NCBI RefSeq assembly: GCF_014635725.1
Contig: NZ_BMDJ01000001.1
Coordinates: 705,111-769,110, forward strand
DNA from: Pedobacter mendelii
Lineage (GTDB): Bacteria > Bacteroidota > Bacteroidia > Sphingobacteriales > Sphingobacteriaceae
Direction of reading: 5' to 3'
DNA length: 64,000 bases
Both the position numbers and the translations under genes were made by a program. Of the stretch, positions 36,991-46,130 are shown one piece after another. The notes beneath the pieces were generated by a model, which had not been told where the DNA came from, ran no database searches, and saw only the letters and a list, made by a program, of their open reading frames with translations. Numbering within the stretch: position 1 is the first letter of the stretch; each line of letters begins with the position of its first letter.

Positions 36991-37308
36991 ATGAAAGAAA
37001 TATCGGTACAAGAACTGAAAGAGAAAATCGACAATAAAGAAGATTTTCAATTAATTGATGTTCGCGAAACATTCGAATATGAAGTTTCTAATCTTGATGG
37101 AGAAAACATTCCTTTAGGCGGAATTTTAATTGAAGCTGATAAGGTTGCCAAAGATAAGCCTGTAATTATGCAATGCCGCAGTGGCAAAAGAAGTGCTGCT
37201 GCAGTTATGCAGTTAGAAGCACAATATGGTTTTGATAACTTATATAATTTAAAAGGCGGTATTTTAGCCTGGCAAGAAGCTTACGACCCGAATATGCCGG
37301 TTTACTAA
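36991..37308 (+). CDS. Single-domain rhodanese-like protein
   Basis: This 105-residue cytosolic protein has the rhodanese fold with LIDVRETFEYEVSNLDGENIPLG near residues 21-43 and the active loop CRSGKRSAAA (Cys near residue 62). Such proteins transfer sulfur from persulfides or bind them in sulfur trafficking. The small size and six-residue active loop fit the PspE/GlpE-like class. It is followed by a tiny membrane-protein gene. Confidence 0.9.
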   Translation: MKEISVQELKEKIDNKEDFQLIDVRETFEYEVSNLDGENIPLGGILIEADKVAKDKPVIMQCRSGKRSAAAVMQLEAQYGFDNLYNLKGGILAWQEAYDPNMPVY

Positions 37309-37414
37309 TAATAAATAATTGAATTTTGAATGAATGGATGATTGAATTGGCTAACTGCTGGTTACATTCACTCATTCAAAATTCACTCATCCTCTCATTC
37401 AGTCATTTCCAATT

Positions 37415-37612
37415 GTGGGTAAAAAATTCGCATTAAATATCTTCTACAACTTAGGTATTATACTTTCTGTTTTCGGAATAATATGGTGTTATAACAATGG
37501 AAAGTACATACCCGCAGCTTTTTTAGTTGGAACAGCGGCTTGTCTTTTTTACTTTAAAATACAACTGATGAAAGAAATCAGGAAATCGTATAAGGAAAAA
37601 GATCCTGATTAA
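37415..37612 (+). CDS. Small two-helix membrane protein
   Basis: This 65-residue product starts at a GTG at 37415. It has two hydrophobic helices (residues about 7-24 and 29-48) and a positively charged tail (KEIRKSYKEKDPD). I do not recognise the family. Its last 35 bases overlap the convergent epimerase gene, and the final residues are therefore constrained by both frames. Confidence 0.55.
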   Translation: MGKKFALNIFYNLGIILSVFGIIWCYNNGKYIPAAFLVGTAACLFYFKIQLMKEIRKSYKEKDPD

Positions 37613-38621
37613 TCCCTTCCAAACCTAAGCCAGGTAAATTTTTTAATACATACTTTCCGTTTTCGAATGGAGGATTTGCGAAAGGATTATTCTTGGTTAA
37701 CCATGGTCCATCTATATCTGCCCAATTACACAAAGGTGCCAAAGCTGCTGCTGCTAAAGTAGCGCAACTAGTTTCGCTCATACAACCGATTAAAACTTTC
37801 ATTCCGAATGAGCGGGCCTTCAAAATCATTTGATGACCCTCGTACATCCCGCAGCTTTTCATTAGCTTTACATTTATACCATGATAAACATCTTTAAGTT
37901 TATCCATGTCGGCCAAACGTTGTACAGCTTCATCAGCCAATAATGGAACCGGACTTCTTTCTGTTAACCAGGCATTTCCATCAGGATTATTCTTATCCAT
38001 TGGTTGCTCAATTAACACTACACCTTTACTATGCAGCCAATAAATTAAATCAATTGCCTTTATTTTATCAGTCCAACCTTGGTTAGCATCAACATAAAGG
38101 GGAACTTTAGTCATGCTGCGAATCGTTTCAATTATCTCTTTATCATTATCACGGCCAAGTTTAACTTTTATTACTTTAAAAGCTACCGCGTCGTTTAGCT
38201 TTTCACGAATTATTTCAGGTGTATCAATACCAATTGTATAAGAAGTTACTGGCATTTTAGCTAAGTCTGATCCGTAAATCTCATAACATGGTTTGTTTAA
38301 AATTTTTCCATTTATGTCATTCAATGCAATATCGATAGCGGCTTTAATTGCAGGCTGACCGTTCGCCAAACTATCCAGGTAAGAAATTATTTCCTGGAAG
38401 TTAAACGGGTATTGAATTTTATCCCAATCTATTCCATTTAAAAAAGCATTCGCAGTTTCATAACTTTCGCCCATATAGGGCACCATAGATGCTTCTCCAT
38501 AACCAATAAAATCCTGGTATTGGATTTTTAAAAGCATTAGCGGCGTACTGGTTCGAGTAAATTTTGATATTGAGAAAGGGTGTTTTAACTCTAATTCAAA
38601 TTGCTTACAACTTATTTTCAT
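37578..38621 (-). CDS. Dipeptide (L-Ala-D/L-Glu-type) epimerase, enolase superfamily
   Basis: From the ATG at 38621 (or the adjacent one at 38624) this gives about 347 residues. The longer frame to 38708 adds a leader unlike the family. The enolase-superfamily residues are visible: the catalytic KVK in VIKVKLGRD, metal ligands in VDANQGW, LIEQPM and LLADEAVQ, and the second lysine in NVKLMKSCGM. This pattern fits muconate-lactonising-type dipeptide epimerases that recycle murein peptides. Exact dipeptide specificity is not known. Confidence 0.85.
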   Translation of the reverse strand: MKISCKQFELELKHPFSISKFTRTSTPLMLLKIQYQDFIGYGEASMVPYMGESYETANAFLNGIDWDKIQYPFNFQEIISYLDSLANGQPAIKAAIDIALNDINGKILNKPCYEIYGSDLAKMPVTSYTIGIDTPEIIREKLNDAVAFKVIKVKLGRDNDKEIIETIRSMTKVPLYVDANQGWTDKIKAIDLIYWLHSKGVVLIEQPMDKNNPDGNAWLTERSPVPLLADEAVQRLADMDKLKDVYHGINVKLMKSCGMYEGHQMILKARSFGMKVLIGCMSETSCATLAAAALAPLCNWADIDGPWLTKNNPFANPPFENGKYVLKNLPGLGLEGINQDLFPYTIS

Positions 38622-38934
38622 CATCAATCTTATTAAATATATAGGGAAGATTTTCGCGGTACTAAAGTATATTTGTTTGAGGCCAACTAGTCCTGTCATG
38701 AAAAACATTTCAAGATTACGGTATTTTATTTATTTATCCTTAATAATTATTTTAAGATCTATCAGCGAAAAAAAACATTTAAAAATTTGATTTTGATGCT
38801 CACAATTCTTGTTATTTAAATAATCTACTCAATTTATATATACGAACATTTTCGATGGGAAAAGTTTTTAACAACTTACAATTTCGTAATCCCAAGGTTA
38901 AAATAAATCATCATTACTAAGCCCTTAAAATATT
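38622..38934. other. Intergenic region without recognised genes
   Basis: About 310 bases between divergent genes. It is AT-rich and must hold both promoters. I see no RNA gene, repeat or small frame of note. Confidence 0.5.
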
Positions 38935-39918
38935 ATGGTTAATATTGTGGCAATGAATAACGGCTTATACAATCCATTCCAAAACTTCGATTTCTTATAT
39001 AAAACCTGTTTTTTAAGTGGAAATACTTTTAATTCTCCTGTGCTTCAAGTTCCATTAATTCCAAAATGGCTATTAGAACTGGCAGGGCTAACGGGCGAAG
39101 AACAAATTCAGTTTTTAGATGAAAGTATCCGTGCTTATAAAACATTGGTTATTCCTGTAAATAGCGAAGTGAATGAACAATTTTTAAATCCATTGGAAGA
39201 AAAAATTGAGGCTGCATTTTTAGGTGGTTATCAATCTATTTCCGCTTTAAATGAGTTGGACTTATTCAACTGGATTGGCAAATTTTTATATGGATTTATT
39301 TACATCGAAATGCATTCTGCTTTACGAAAAGAAATGACTGCCGACGGTTTAAATATGTCGCAATCTTTGATGATGAAATTCGCAAATCTGAACTTCATGA
39401 TGCAAAATTTGTACACTAGTTTAGAATTTGAAGATTTTAAACCATGGTCTATAACCATTGTAAAGCTTGAAAATAAGGAAACACCTTTCAGTTTTCGTGA
39501 CGAAATAAATACTCTTACTTTCTCTTTAAAGATGAAAGATTTCGGAATCATTGTATGTTTACAAGATAATGGAACTAACAAGCGTTACCATCAGGAAATT
39601 ATTAATGAAGTTAAAGGAAAAGCAATAACGGCCGAACAATTCGAAGAACTAACAGCACGTTTTTATTATTCTGCTTATCTATTTAACCGCTTGCCTGAAT
39701 ATACTTTTATGCCGGTTGAAGGCACAATTTATATTGAGGCAATGCCATTACGAGGAAATATGAGTAAACCACTTTTTGATGTTTGGCAGCATAAAATATA
39801 TGCACATGTTTTAGAAACCTTCTGGAAGCCATGGGGCTATGTAAAATTCGAAATCATTAAAAATCCAGACGAACCAATGAGCTTTTTCGAAAAACCTTGC
39901 TTACCTGCCTCCGGTTAA
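38935..39918 (+). CDS. Uncharacterised cytosolic protein, 327 residues
   Basis: I do not recognise the family. There is no signal peptide and no membrane helix. The sequence is a mix of predicted helices (residues about 40-75, 90-135) and a beta-rich centre (PWSITIVKLENKETPFSFRDEI, residues about 173-194). A second ATG at 38953 could be the true start. It overlaps the convergent rhomboid gene by 18 bases. Its codon use looks like that of the neighbours, so it is probably a resident gene. Confidence 0.7.
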   Translation: MVNIVAMNNGLYNPFQNFDFLYKTCFLSGNTFNSPVLQVPLIPKWLLELAGLTGEEQIQFLDESIRAYKTLVIPVNSEVNEQFLNPLEEKIEAAFLGGYQSISALNELDLFNWIGKFLYGFIYIEMHSALRKEMTADGLNMSQSLMMKFANLNFMMQNLYTSLEFEDFKPWSITIVKLENKETPFSFRDEINTLTFSLKMKDFGIIVCLQDNGTNKRYHQEIINEVKGKAITAEQFEELTARFYYSAYLFNRLPEYTFMPVEGTIYIEAMPLRGNMSKPLFDVWQHKIYAHVLETFWKPWGYVKFEIIKNPDEPMSFFEKPCLPASG

Positions 39919-40515
39919 TGCAGCTATAAAATTTTGAATAATACCGGGAACAAAAATTATTGTAAAAATTAATCCTGTTAGTGCGCCGAAAAAATGAGCA
40001 TCATGGTTTATATTATCTCTTGAATTTCTTGATGCATAGGCGCAATAAATCAAGTATAAAAATCCAAAAACTACAGCAGGTATCCCAATCGGAATAAACA
40101 TAATGTATATTTTAGACATTGGGTTAAACAAAATGTAGCTAAAAAGCACCGCACTTACTGCTCCAGAAGCACCTAAACTATTGTAATGAAAATTATCCTT
40201 ATGCTTAAAAACTGTTGGTAAATCACTCAAAACCAAACCCAAAAAATACAGTAAACCGAATTGCCAGCTACCCATTAATCTTTCTAATGTAAACGCAAAA
40301 GCATAAAAGGTAAACATGTTAAAAAACAGGTGCATCCAATCGGCATGGATTAAACCACTTGTAATTAAAGTATAAACATTTTGCCCTTTCGAAACGCTAT
40401 AAGGATGCAGCATAAACTTACCATAAATGCTGTTATCGTAAAAAGCATAAAGGCTTGTAATGATGGTAAAAACAAAAATAACTGAAGCAACAGGTGCTAT
40501 GTTTAGGTATTCCAT
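39901..40515 (-). CDS. Rhomboid family intramembrane serine protease
   Basis: This 204-residue protein has six membrane helices. The rhomboid residues are present: HLFFNMFTFYAF near residue 63, the catalytic serine in GASGAVSAV near residue 118, and the catalytic histidine in HDAHFFGALTG near residue 174. It cleaves substrates within the membrane. It lies 6 bases after the M14 carboxypeptidase gene and is likely cotranscribed with it. Confidence 0.9.
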   Translation of the reverse strand: MEYLNIAPVASVIFVFTIITSLYAFYDNSIYGKFMLHPYSVSKGQNVYTLITSGLIHADWMHLFFNMFTFYAFAFTLERLMGSWQFGLLYFLGLVLSDLPTVFKHKDNFHYNSLGASGAVSAVLFSYILFNPMSKIYIMFIPIGIPAVVFGFLYLIYCAYASRNSRDNINHDAHFFGALTGLIFTIIFVPGIIQNFIAALTGGR

Positions 40516-40521
40516 TTGATA

Positions 40522-42261
40522 TTATTTTAAATCGAGTTTGATGTTTGACATTAAGCGTGAAACGGGGTAACGATTGTTCGTTTTTTCGTAATAATCAGAA
40601 TTTTTATACACAAATTCTAATTGAGCAGAACCACTTTTTGCAAAAGCAGTATCAGCAGATTTTTTTTCTTCAAATTTAGCTTGTAAAGCTGGGTTATTTT
40701 TTAATAATTCTGCTGCGGTATCTTCAAAAACATAAGCAGAGTAATGTTCCTTCATATCCAATACAGAATCGAAGAAATTCCAGTTAAAATATGAATCTAT
40801 TGCCTGGGGTTCTAATGTTTCTATAATATAACGATTGCTTGCCTGGTTTGCATATATAACATAGTCGCCTGCATAATATTGCAGCGTTTGTTCAACAGGG
40901 CTTACCTTAAGGGCAGAATGCAAATAGTGTCCTTCATAAGGCCTGGTTCCAGTTTTAAAATCGCCGATATAATAACTTTCAACTTTAATTTTAACATCAG
41001 CCTTTAGTTGTTTAAGTTTAACATTATTCAATTTTAGCAAAGTAATTGCTTTATCCCAAGCCTTTGGAATGATGTAAGCAATAGGTTTTTGAATACTTAT
41101 TGAAGGCTCAAAATTATTCCATTGTTTTATGGTTTTAGTAAATGGCTTACTTCTGTCGTAATACAATCTATCAACTCCGCTAATGGCACTTGGTTTTTTC
41201 CCGGCTTCAAAACCTTTAAAAGGAATACTATCTCCTTTTTTTCTATTCAATGTCCATTCCAAAGCAAATTCTTGTTGAGTAGCAACAAATTCATCTGCTT
41301 TGTGTTTATTTATACCTATTATTTTTGCATCACGCTGCACAATATCGATGTAAGTTAGCAAGAGTTTATAAGTAGCATCTACACGTAAATCAAACGGTTT
41401 TAACATGTGTGTTTCGGGCATAAAACCAATTGAGTTGTGTAAAGTTGTGTATCCGGTAGAATAACGTGGTGATTCGATAAAACCTGTTATACCAGTTTCG
41501 GGTGTTTGGCCGATAGCGTTTACATAAGGAATCATTGGGTATCCTCTTTTTTCCATTCCTTTATATAAATCAGGGACTAAAGTTTTGGTTAAGTATGCAG
41601 ATAAAATTGAATTTAACTTATCCTTTTGAGTTGGAATAAGCGTCATTACATATTGATAATCTGCACCATTACTGGTATGTGTATCGACAAAAATTTCTGG
41701 CTTCCAGGTGTTAAAAATTAGCTGAAAAGCGGCTGAGTTTTTTGAATCCGTTTTAATGAAATCGCGGTTCAAATCAAGATTCTTACTATTGCCTCTAAAA
41801 CCATAAGCTACAGGGCCGTTTTGGTTAGCTCTCGATGTTCCGCTTCTGTTAAAACTTCCGTCAATATTGTAAAGCGGAATAATGCAAATTACAACATCTT
41901 TTGGTAGGTTGTTTCCTTTAAGTAAATCTCTTGCAAGCATCATCGAAGCATCGATACCTTCAGGCTCTCCGGGGTGAATCCCGTTGTTTATCAATAAAAT
42001 TCGTTTGTTATTTTTTCTGATTTGAGCAGGATCAAAAATCTTATCTTTTGATAAGACCATCAAATGCAATGGTTTTCCGAAATCTGTACTTCCGTAGGTT
42101 AACAGTTTAGCTTGAGGGTAAGATTTCGCTAAAGATTCATAATAAGAAATTGCGGCACCATAAGTTGTCGTTTCTCTTTTACTGCTTTTCTCATAAGGAG
42201 TTTGTTGCGCTAAAGCATGCAAAGTATTCAGTAGCAGCAAAAACACGAAGATTTTATTCAT
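40522..42261 (-). CDS. M14 family zinc carboxypeptidase, secreted
   Basis: This 579-residue protein has a signal peptide (ends near ALAQ). The zinc ligands are visible in INNGIHPGEPEGIDASMM (His and Glu, residues about 93-110) and VDTHTSNGADYQY (His, residues about 193-205). The arginine and asparagine typical of the substrate pocket are in NLDLNRDF near residue 167. The C-terminal half (from about residue 330) is beta-rich and less conserved. It trims C-terminal residues from peptides in the envelope or outside. Confidence 0.88.
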   Translation of the reverse strand: MNKIFVFLLLLNTLHALAQQTPYEKSSKRETTTYGAAISYYESLAKSYPQAKLLTYGSTDFGKPLHLMVLSKDKIFDPAQIRKNNKRILLINNGIHPGEPEGIDASMMLARDLLKGNNLPKDVVICIIPLYNIDGSFNRSGTSRANQNGPVAYGFRGNSKNLDLNRDFIKTDSKNSAAFQLIFNTWKPEIFVDTHTSNGADYQYVMTLIPTQKDKLNSILSAYLTKTLVPDLYKGMEKRGYPMIPYVNAIGQTPETGITGFIESPRYSTGYTTLHNSIGFMPETHMLKPFDLRVDATYKLLLTYIDIVQRDAKIIGINKHKADEFVATQQEFALEWTLNRKKGDSIPFKGFEAGKKPSAISGVDRLYYDRSKPFTKTIKQWNNFEPSISIQKPIAYIIPKAWDKAITLLKLNNVKLKQLKADVKIKVESYYIGDFKTGTRPYEGHYLHSALKVSPVEQTLQYYAGDYVIYANQASNRYIIETLEPQAIDSYFNWNFFDSVLDMKEHYSAYVFEDTAAELLKNNPALQAKFEEKKSADTAFAKSGSAQLEFVYKNSDYYEKTNNRYPVSRLMSNIKLDLK

Positions 42262-42288
42262 GTAACAATTAAGTAATTAAAGAAATGA

Positions 42289-43053
42289 TTAAAGTGTTTT
42301 GCGGTAAACTTTAATGTTACCGAAATAGTACTTAAAGCCGATGCTATAAACATTGTAAGTATCCGGATCGTAGTTTTTAAACCTAGTTTCCGGATCGTTA
42401 TAACCATCTAACCCTTCACCAAAAGTAAAATTACTTTGCGCATTTATATTAATAACATAACGCACATAACCCCAACCATCATTCATATAAAAATTTATAC
42501 CCAAATTTATCGGAACCCATAAATTAACACTTTTATCTTCGCCTGGAAAAGGACCATAGCCAGCATCATAAGCAAAGCTAGGTTTAATACGTACAATATC
42601 CGTAATGTTATTATTTATTGCGCCAATACCAATTCCAGCATATAATCCCCTAATTTTGTATAAAAAATTGGTTTTATTATAGTTTGTAAATTCGCCAAGC
42701 ATAAATTTCACATTGGCATTAATACCTGTGTATTTATTTACGAACTGTCTATTATTTGGGTCTGTGTAAATATCCCCACCCTGTACCATACCGTACTGGC
42801 CTTCTAACCCCCCTGTTATAAATGGTGTAAAATTATAATCGATATTACCACTAATGGTATGGCCCCAATTACCTTTAACAACATCTGTTTTAGAATAATT
42901 TGCACCTGCACCAAAACCATAAGACCATTTAAAGTAATTAGATTGAGCATTAGAGAACAAAACAAGAAACAATAAGAAAAGTGTTACGAATGTATGTTTC
43001 AAATGCTTATAATTTATACTGCTTTTTTTTACAAAAATAATATGTTTATTCAA
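42289..43053 (-). CDS. Predicted outer-membrane beta-barrel protein
   Basis: This 254-residue protein has a long N-terminal leader with hydrophobic core FVTLFLLFLVLFSNAQ (residues about 22-37). The mature part has alternating strands rich in Tyr, Phe and Gly (WSYGFGAGANYSKTDV; GYGPFPGEDKSVNLWVPINLG) and ends in a barrel-like YSIGFKYYFGNIKV. It resembles OmpA-type or PorT-like barrels, but no family is certain. It is divergent from pepT. Confidence 0.6.
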   Translation of the reverse strand: MNKHIIFVKKSSINYKHLKHTFVTLFLLFLVLFSNAQSNYFKWSYGFGAGANYSKTDVVKGNWGHTISGNIDYNFTPFITGGLEGQYGMVQGGDIYTDPNNRQFVNKYTGINANVKFMLGEFTNYNKTNFLYKIRGLYAGIGIGAINNNITDIVRIKPSFAYDAGYGPFPGEDKSVNLWVPINLGINFYMNDGWGYVRYVININAQSNFTFGEGLDGYNDPETRFKNYDPDTYNVYSIGFKYYFGNIKVYRKTL

Positions 43054-43066
43054 TATCTATAACTTT

Positions 43067-43074
43067 TACCTTTG
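43067..43074 (+). promoter_or_regulatory. Putative pepT -7 box TACCTTTG
   Basis: The octamer matches TAnnTTTG but ends only 5 bases before the first possible ATG. If used, the message is nearly leaderless or begins translation at the third ATG of the run at 43080-43088. Confidence 0.4.
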
Positions 43075-43079
43075 GAATT

Positions 43080-44333
43080 ATGATGATGTACCAAAACTTT
43101 AACAAATCTTTAGAGAATAGATTTATCAAGTATGCTAAAATTGATACCCAATCTAACCCTGAATCTCCGACCTGTCCATCAACTGAGAAGCAAACAGGCC
43201 TTGGCCTGGAACTTACAAAAGAGCTTTTAGCATTTGGAATTGCCGATGCAAGTATGGATGGTAACGGTTATGTTTATGCTACAATTCCTTCAACAACGAA
43301 TAAAGCTGTTCCTGTAATTTGTTTTTGCTCACACATGGATACTTCGCCCGACTGCAGCGGGGAAAATGTAAAGCCTATAATTCATAGCAATTATCAGGGT
43401 GAAGATTTAATTCTGCCAGATGATGAGTTGGTAGTTATAAAACGCTCAGAGCACATAGATTTACAGTATCAAATAGGCAATGATATTATAACCGCAAGCG
43501 GAACAACTTTACTTGGTGCGGATAATAAGGCTGGTGTTGCGGAAATAATGGAAGCAGCAAGTTTTTTAATGAAGAATAAGGATATAAAACACGGCACCAT
43601 AAAAATTCTTTTTACACCAGATGAAGAAATCGGGCGAGGAGTTGATAAGGCTGATTTAAAAAAATTAGGAGCAGATTTTGCATACACCGTTGATGGCGAA
43701 ACTTTGGGTTCTATTGAAGATGAAACCTTTTCTGCAGATGGCGCAACATTAACAATTAACGGTGTTAGTAGCCACCCTGGCTTTGCAAAAGGTAAAATGG
43801 AAAATGCCATAAAAATACTTGCCGAGGTTTTAGACAGTTTACCAAAAGATAAATTAACACCCGAGACTACCAGTGGAAAAGAAGGTTTTATCCATCCTGT
43901 TGGAATTAAAGGACAAGCAGAGCAAGCCGAAGCTCAATTCATTATCCGCGATTTTACTGATGCAAAGTTAGTAGAACACGAAAGCTTGTTAAGACAAACT
44001 GTAGATGCTGTAATAAAAAAATACCCAAATTCATCATATCATTTAGAGGTGAAAGCACAATACCGAAATATGAAACAGGTTTTAGATCGTTATCCGAAAA
44101 TTGTAGAATACGGTGTTCAAGCCATAGAACGAGCTGGTGTAAAAGCTAAAAGGCAAAGTATTCGTGGTGGAACTGATGGTTCAAGATTATCTTATATGGG
44201 CTTACCTTGCCCGAATATTTTTGCTGGTGAGCATGCTTTCCATAGCAAGCAAGAATGGGTTAGCATTCAGGATATGGAAAAAGCTGTGCAAACCATTATT
44301 AATATAGCTTGTATTTGGGAAGAGAATAGTTAA
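43080..44333 (+). CDS. pepT: Peptidase T (tripeptide aminopeptidase)
   Basis: This 417-residue M20 enzyme shows the metal-site motifs CFCSHMDTSPD (residues about 82-92), LLGADNKAGVAEIM, FTPDEEIGRGVD (catalytic and bridging Glu) and AYTVDGE near residue 204, with the last ligand His near residue 385. The lid domain is inserted between them. It removes the N-terminal residue from tripeptides in the cytosol. Three ATG codons open the frame. Confidence 0.95.
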   Translation: MMMYQNFNKSLENRFIKYAKIDTQSNPESPTCPSTEKQTGLGLELTKELLAFGIADASMDGNGYVYATIPSTTNKAVPVICFCSHMDTSPDCSGENVKPIIHSNYQGEDLILPDDELVVIKRSEHIDLQYQIGNDIITASGTTLLGADNKAGVAEIMEAASFLMKNKDIKHGTIKILFTPDEEIGRGVDKADLKKLGADFAYTVDGETLGSIEDETFSADGATLTINGVSSHPGFAKGKMENAIKILAEVLDSLPKDKLTPETTSGKEGFIHPVGIKGQAEQAEAQFIIRDFTDAKLVEHESLLRQTVDAVIKKYPNSSYHLEVKAQYRNMKQVLDRYPKIVEYGVQAIERAGVKAKRQSIRGGTDGSRLSYMGLPCPNIFAGEHAFHSKQEWVSIQDMEKAVQTIINIACIWEENS

Positions 44334-44342
44334 TCAACTTTC

Positions 44343-44368
44343 AGTTGGTAATTAAGCAGTTACCAACT
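44343..44368. terminator. Hairpin between convergent pepT and the NTF2-like gene
   Basis: The 9-bp arms agttggtaa (44343-44351) and ttaccaact (44360-44368) are perfect complements around an 8-base loop. No strong T run follows on the plus strand, so efficiency is uncertain. Confidence 0.5.
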
Positions 44369-44383
44369 AAAAACTGCCAATAT

Positions 44384-44710
44384 TTAATTGAACTGACCGA
44401 TATCCAACCGGTTTATTTTACCTGCTTTATTAATCTGGAATTTAAAAAAGGCTTTAAAATCTCCCCACTGGTTAGAGTGAAAATTTCCGTAAACATCCAA
44501 TCCGTTATTATCTACTTTATCAATGCTGGTAAACCTTTCGTGGCCTAAGGCTTTTTTAAAAAAGTTGTTAAATTGCATTTGATTTCCATCATCGTAAAAC
44601 ATCACATCAGCAGAAAATAATGGAAACCATTCTTTACCATCACCCTTTTGTAAAGCAAGTATAGCGGCTTTAACCTTTGCGTTTGTAAGTTTACTTAAAT
44701 CGATTGCCAT
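44384..44710 (-). CDS. Small NTF2-fold protein
   Basis: This 108-residue protein shows a typical short SnoaL/NTF2 cone: an N-terminal helix (LTNAKVKAAILALQKGDGKEWFPLFSADVMFYDDG), a middle loop and C-terminal strands (AFFKFQINKAGKINRLDIGQF). The function is unknown. It faces pepT and is separate from the NTF2-like gene at 5568. Confidence 0.65.
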   Translation of the reverse strand: MAIDLSKLTNAKVKAAILALQKGDGKEWFPLFSADVMFYDDGNQMQFNNFFKKALGHERFTSIDKVDNNGLDVYGNFHSNQWGDFKAFFKFQINKAGKINRLDIGQFN

Positions 44711-44960
44711 ACTTTTTGTTTGATTTTTGAGCTAAAGTAACTTGTAATATCAAGAAAAGAGAAAGGTGAATTTTAATTGCTATTTGCGATTTTTTTTAAA
44801 GGCTTAAACTTCATTTCCAAGATGATATCCAAAACTAGTTAAAAAATATCAATCAAATAATGTTGCCAAACTTATGTGCAGAAAATTTGACTAAAATTAC
44901 TTTCTTTAAATTTTACTAAATGCACATAAATTATTCTCAAATTTGTTACTTTTAAATGTA

Positions 44961-45827
44961 ATGATAATACTCGAAAACGATTTTTTAAAGGTTAATATAG
45001 CCGAAAAGGGCGCCGAACTGCAAGGCTTATTCAGCAAAGAAACGGAAATTGAATACTTATGGAACGGAGATGCCAGCTTTTGGGCAAAACATAGTCCTGT
45101 ACTTTTTCCTATTGTAGGCTCATTAAAAAACGACAATTACATTTATAAAGATAAAACCTATAATTTGCCAAGGCATGGTTTCGCCAGAGATAAAGAATTT
45201 TCGGCAAAAAAAATAAGTAATATCGAGGCCGTTTTTACCTTATCGGATACAGCAGAAACCTTAAGCATTTTTCCTTTTCCTTTTGAGTTGAAACTTACCT
45301 ATCAAATTATAGAAAGAAAGTTAAGCCTAACTTATACTGTTGTTAATAAGGGTAGCAAAAAAATGTTGTTTTCTTTGGGCGCTCATCCTGCTTTTGCCAT
45401 TCCAAACACATCTGATACCAATTACGAGGATTACTACCTTGCTTTTAACGATGATGAGAAGATAACCTACTGGAAACTTGCTGACGGTTTGGTTGAAAAT
45501 GAAACCGAAACAATAGAGCTACATGGTCATAAATTGAATTTAAACCATGAACTTTTTTATAATGATGCATTGGTTTTTAAAACCCTTCAAAGCAATTGCA
45601 TCAGTTTATTAAATACTAAAAACGACTTCGGCTTGCATTTTCATTTTGATGATTTCCCTTTCTTTGGAATTTGGGCCGCCAAAGACGCACCATTTGTTTG
45701 CTTGGAGCCTTGGTGCGGCGTTGCTGATGGTGTAAATCATAGTCAAAAGTTAGCTTATAAAGAAGGTATAATTAAGTTAGATGCAGGCAAAAGCTGGGAA
45801 CGTTGCTGGGAAGTAGAATGCTTTTAA
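44961..45827 (+). CDS. Aldose 1-epimerase family protein
   Basis: From the ATG at 44961 this gives 288 residues; an earlier TTG at 44943 would add only six. The mutarotase-like fold shows LPRHGFARDKEF near residue 67 and FSLGAHPAFAIP near residue 138, the positions of the catalytic histidines. FGIWAAKDAPFVCLEPW appears near residue 237. Members equilibrate the anomers of sugars or hexose-6-phosphates. The substrate is not known. Confidence 0.85.
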   Translation: MIILENDFLKVNIAEKGAELQGLFSKETEIEYLWNGDASFWAKHSPVLFPIVGSLKNDNYIYKDKTYNLPRHGFARDKEFSAKKISNIEAVFTLSDTAETLSIFPFPFELKLTYQIIERKLSLTYTVVNKGSKKMLFSLGAHPAFAIPNTSDTNYEDYYLAFNDDEKITYWKLADGLVENETETIELHGHKLNLNHELFYNDALVFKTLQSNCISLLNTKNDFGLHFHFDDFPFFGIWAAKDAPFVCLEPWCGVADGVNHSQKLAYKEGIIKLDAGKSWERCWEVECF

Positions 45828-45901
45828 CTTATTAATTTTCAAATACATACACAAGCACACTAAATAAATTAAATTCATAATTAAACTTGATTCAAAACAA
45901 A

Positions 45902-46059
45902 AAGAGGCCATTTCATAAATCAATTTATCTTTGCATCTTGCGCCAGGTTGAGCTAAGCCTGTGCTGAGCTTTTAGAAGCATCGAAACACCCTAAAAGGTA
46001 GTTTTGCAAGTCCTTCGAAAGGCCCTGTATGGCATTTCGAATTTATGAGATAACCTCTT
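45902..46059. mobile_element. MITE-like element, family 2, copy B
   Basis: The ends aagaggccatttcataaat and atttatgagataacctctt match as an inverted repeat at 16 of 19 positions. The interior aligns with 35310-35440 (ccttcgaaaggc; gttgagct). It has no coding capacity and lies in the 300-base gap before the DUF4097-like genes. Confidence 0.65.
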
Positions 46060-46130
46060 CAGGGTTTTATAATCAGAATATTTGGTTTTCCTATAATCAA
46101 ACCATTTCCTTCTCCATCACCGCGAGTTGA

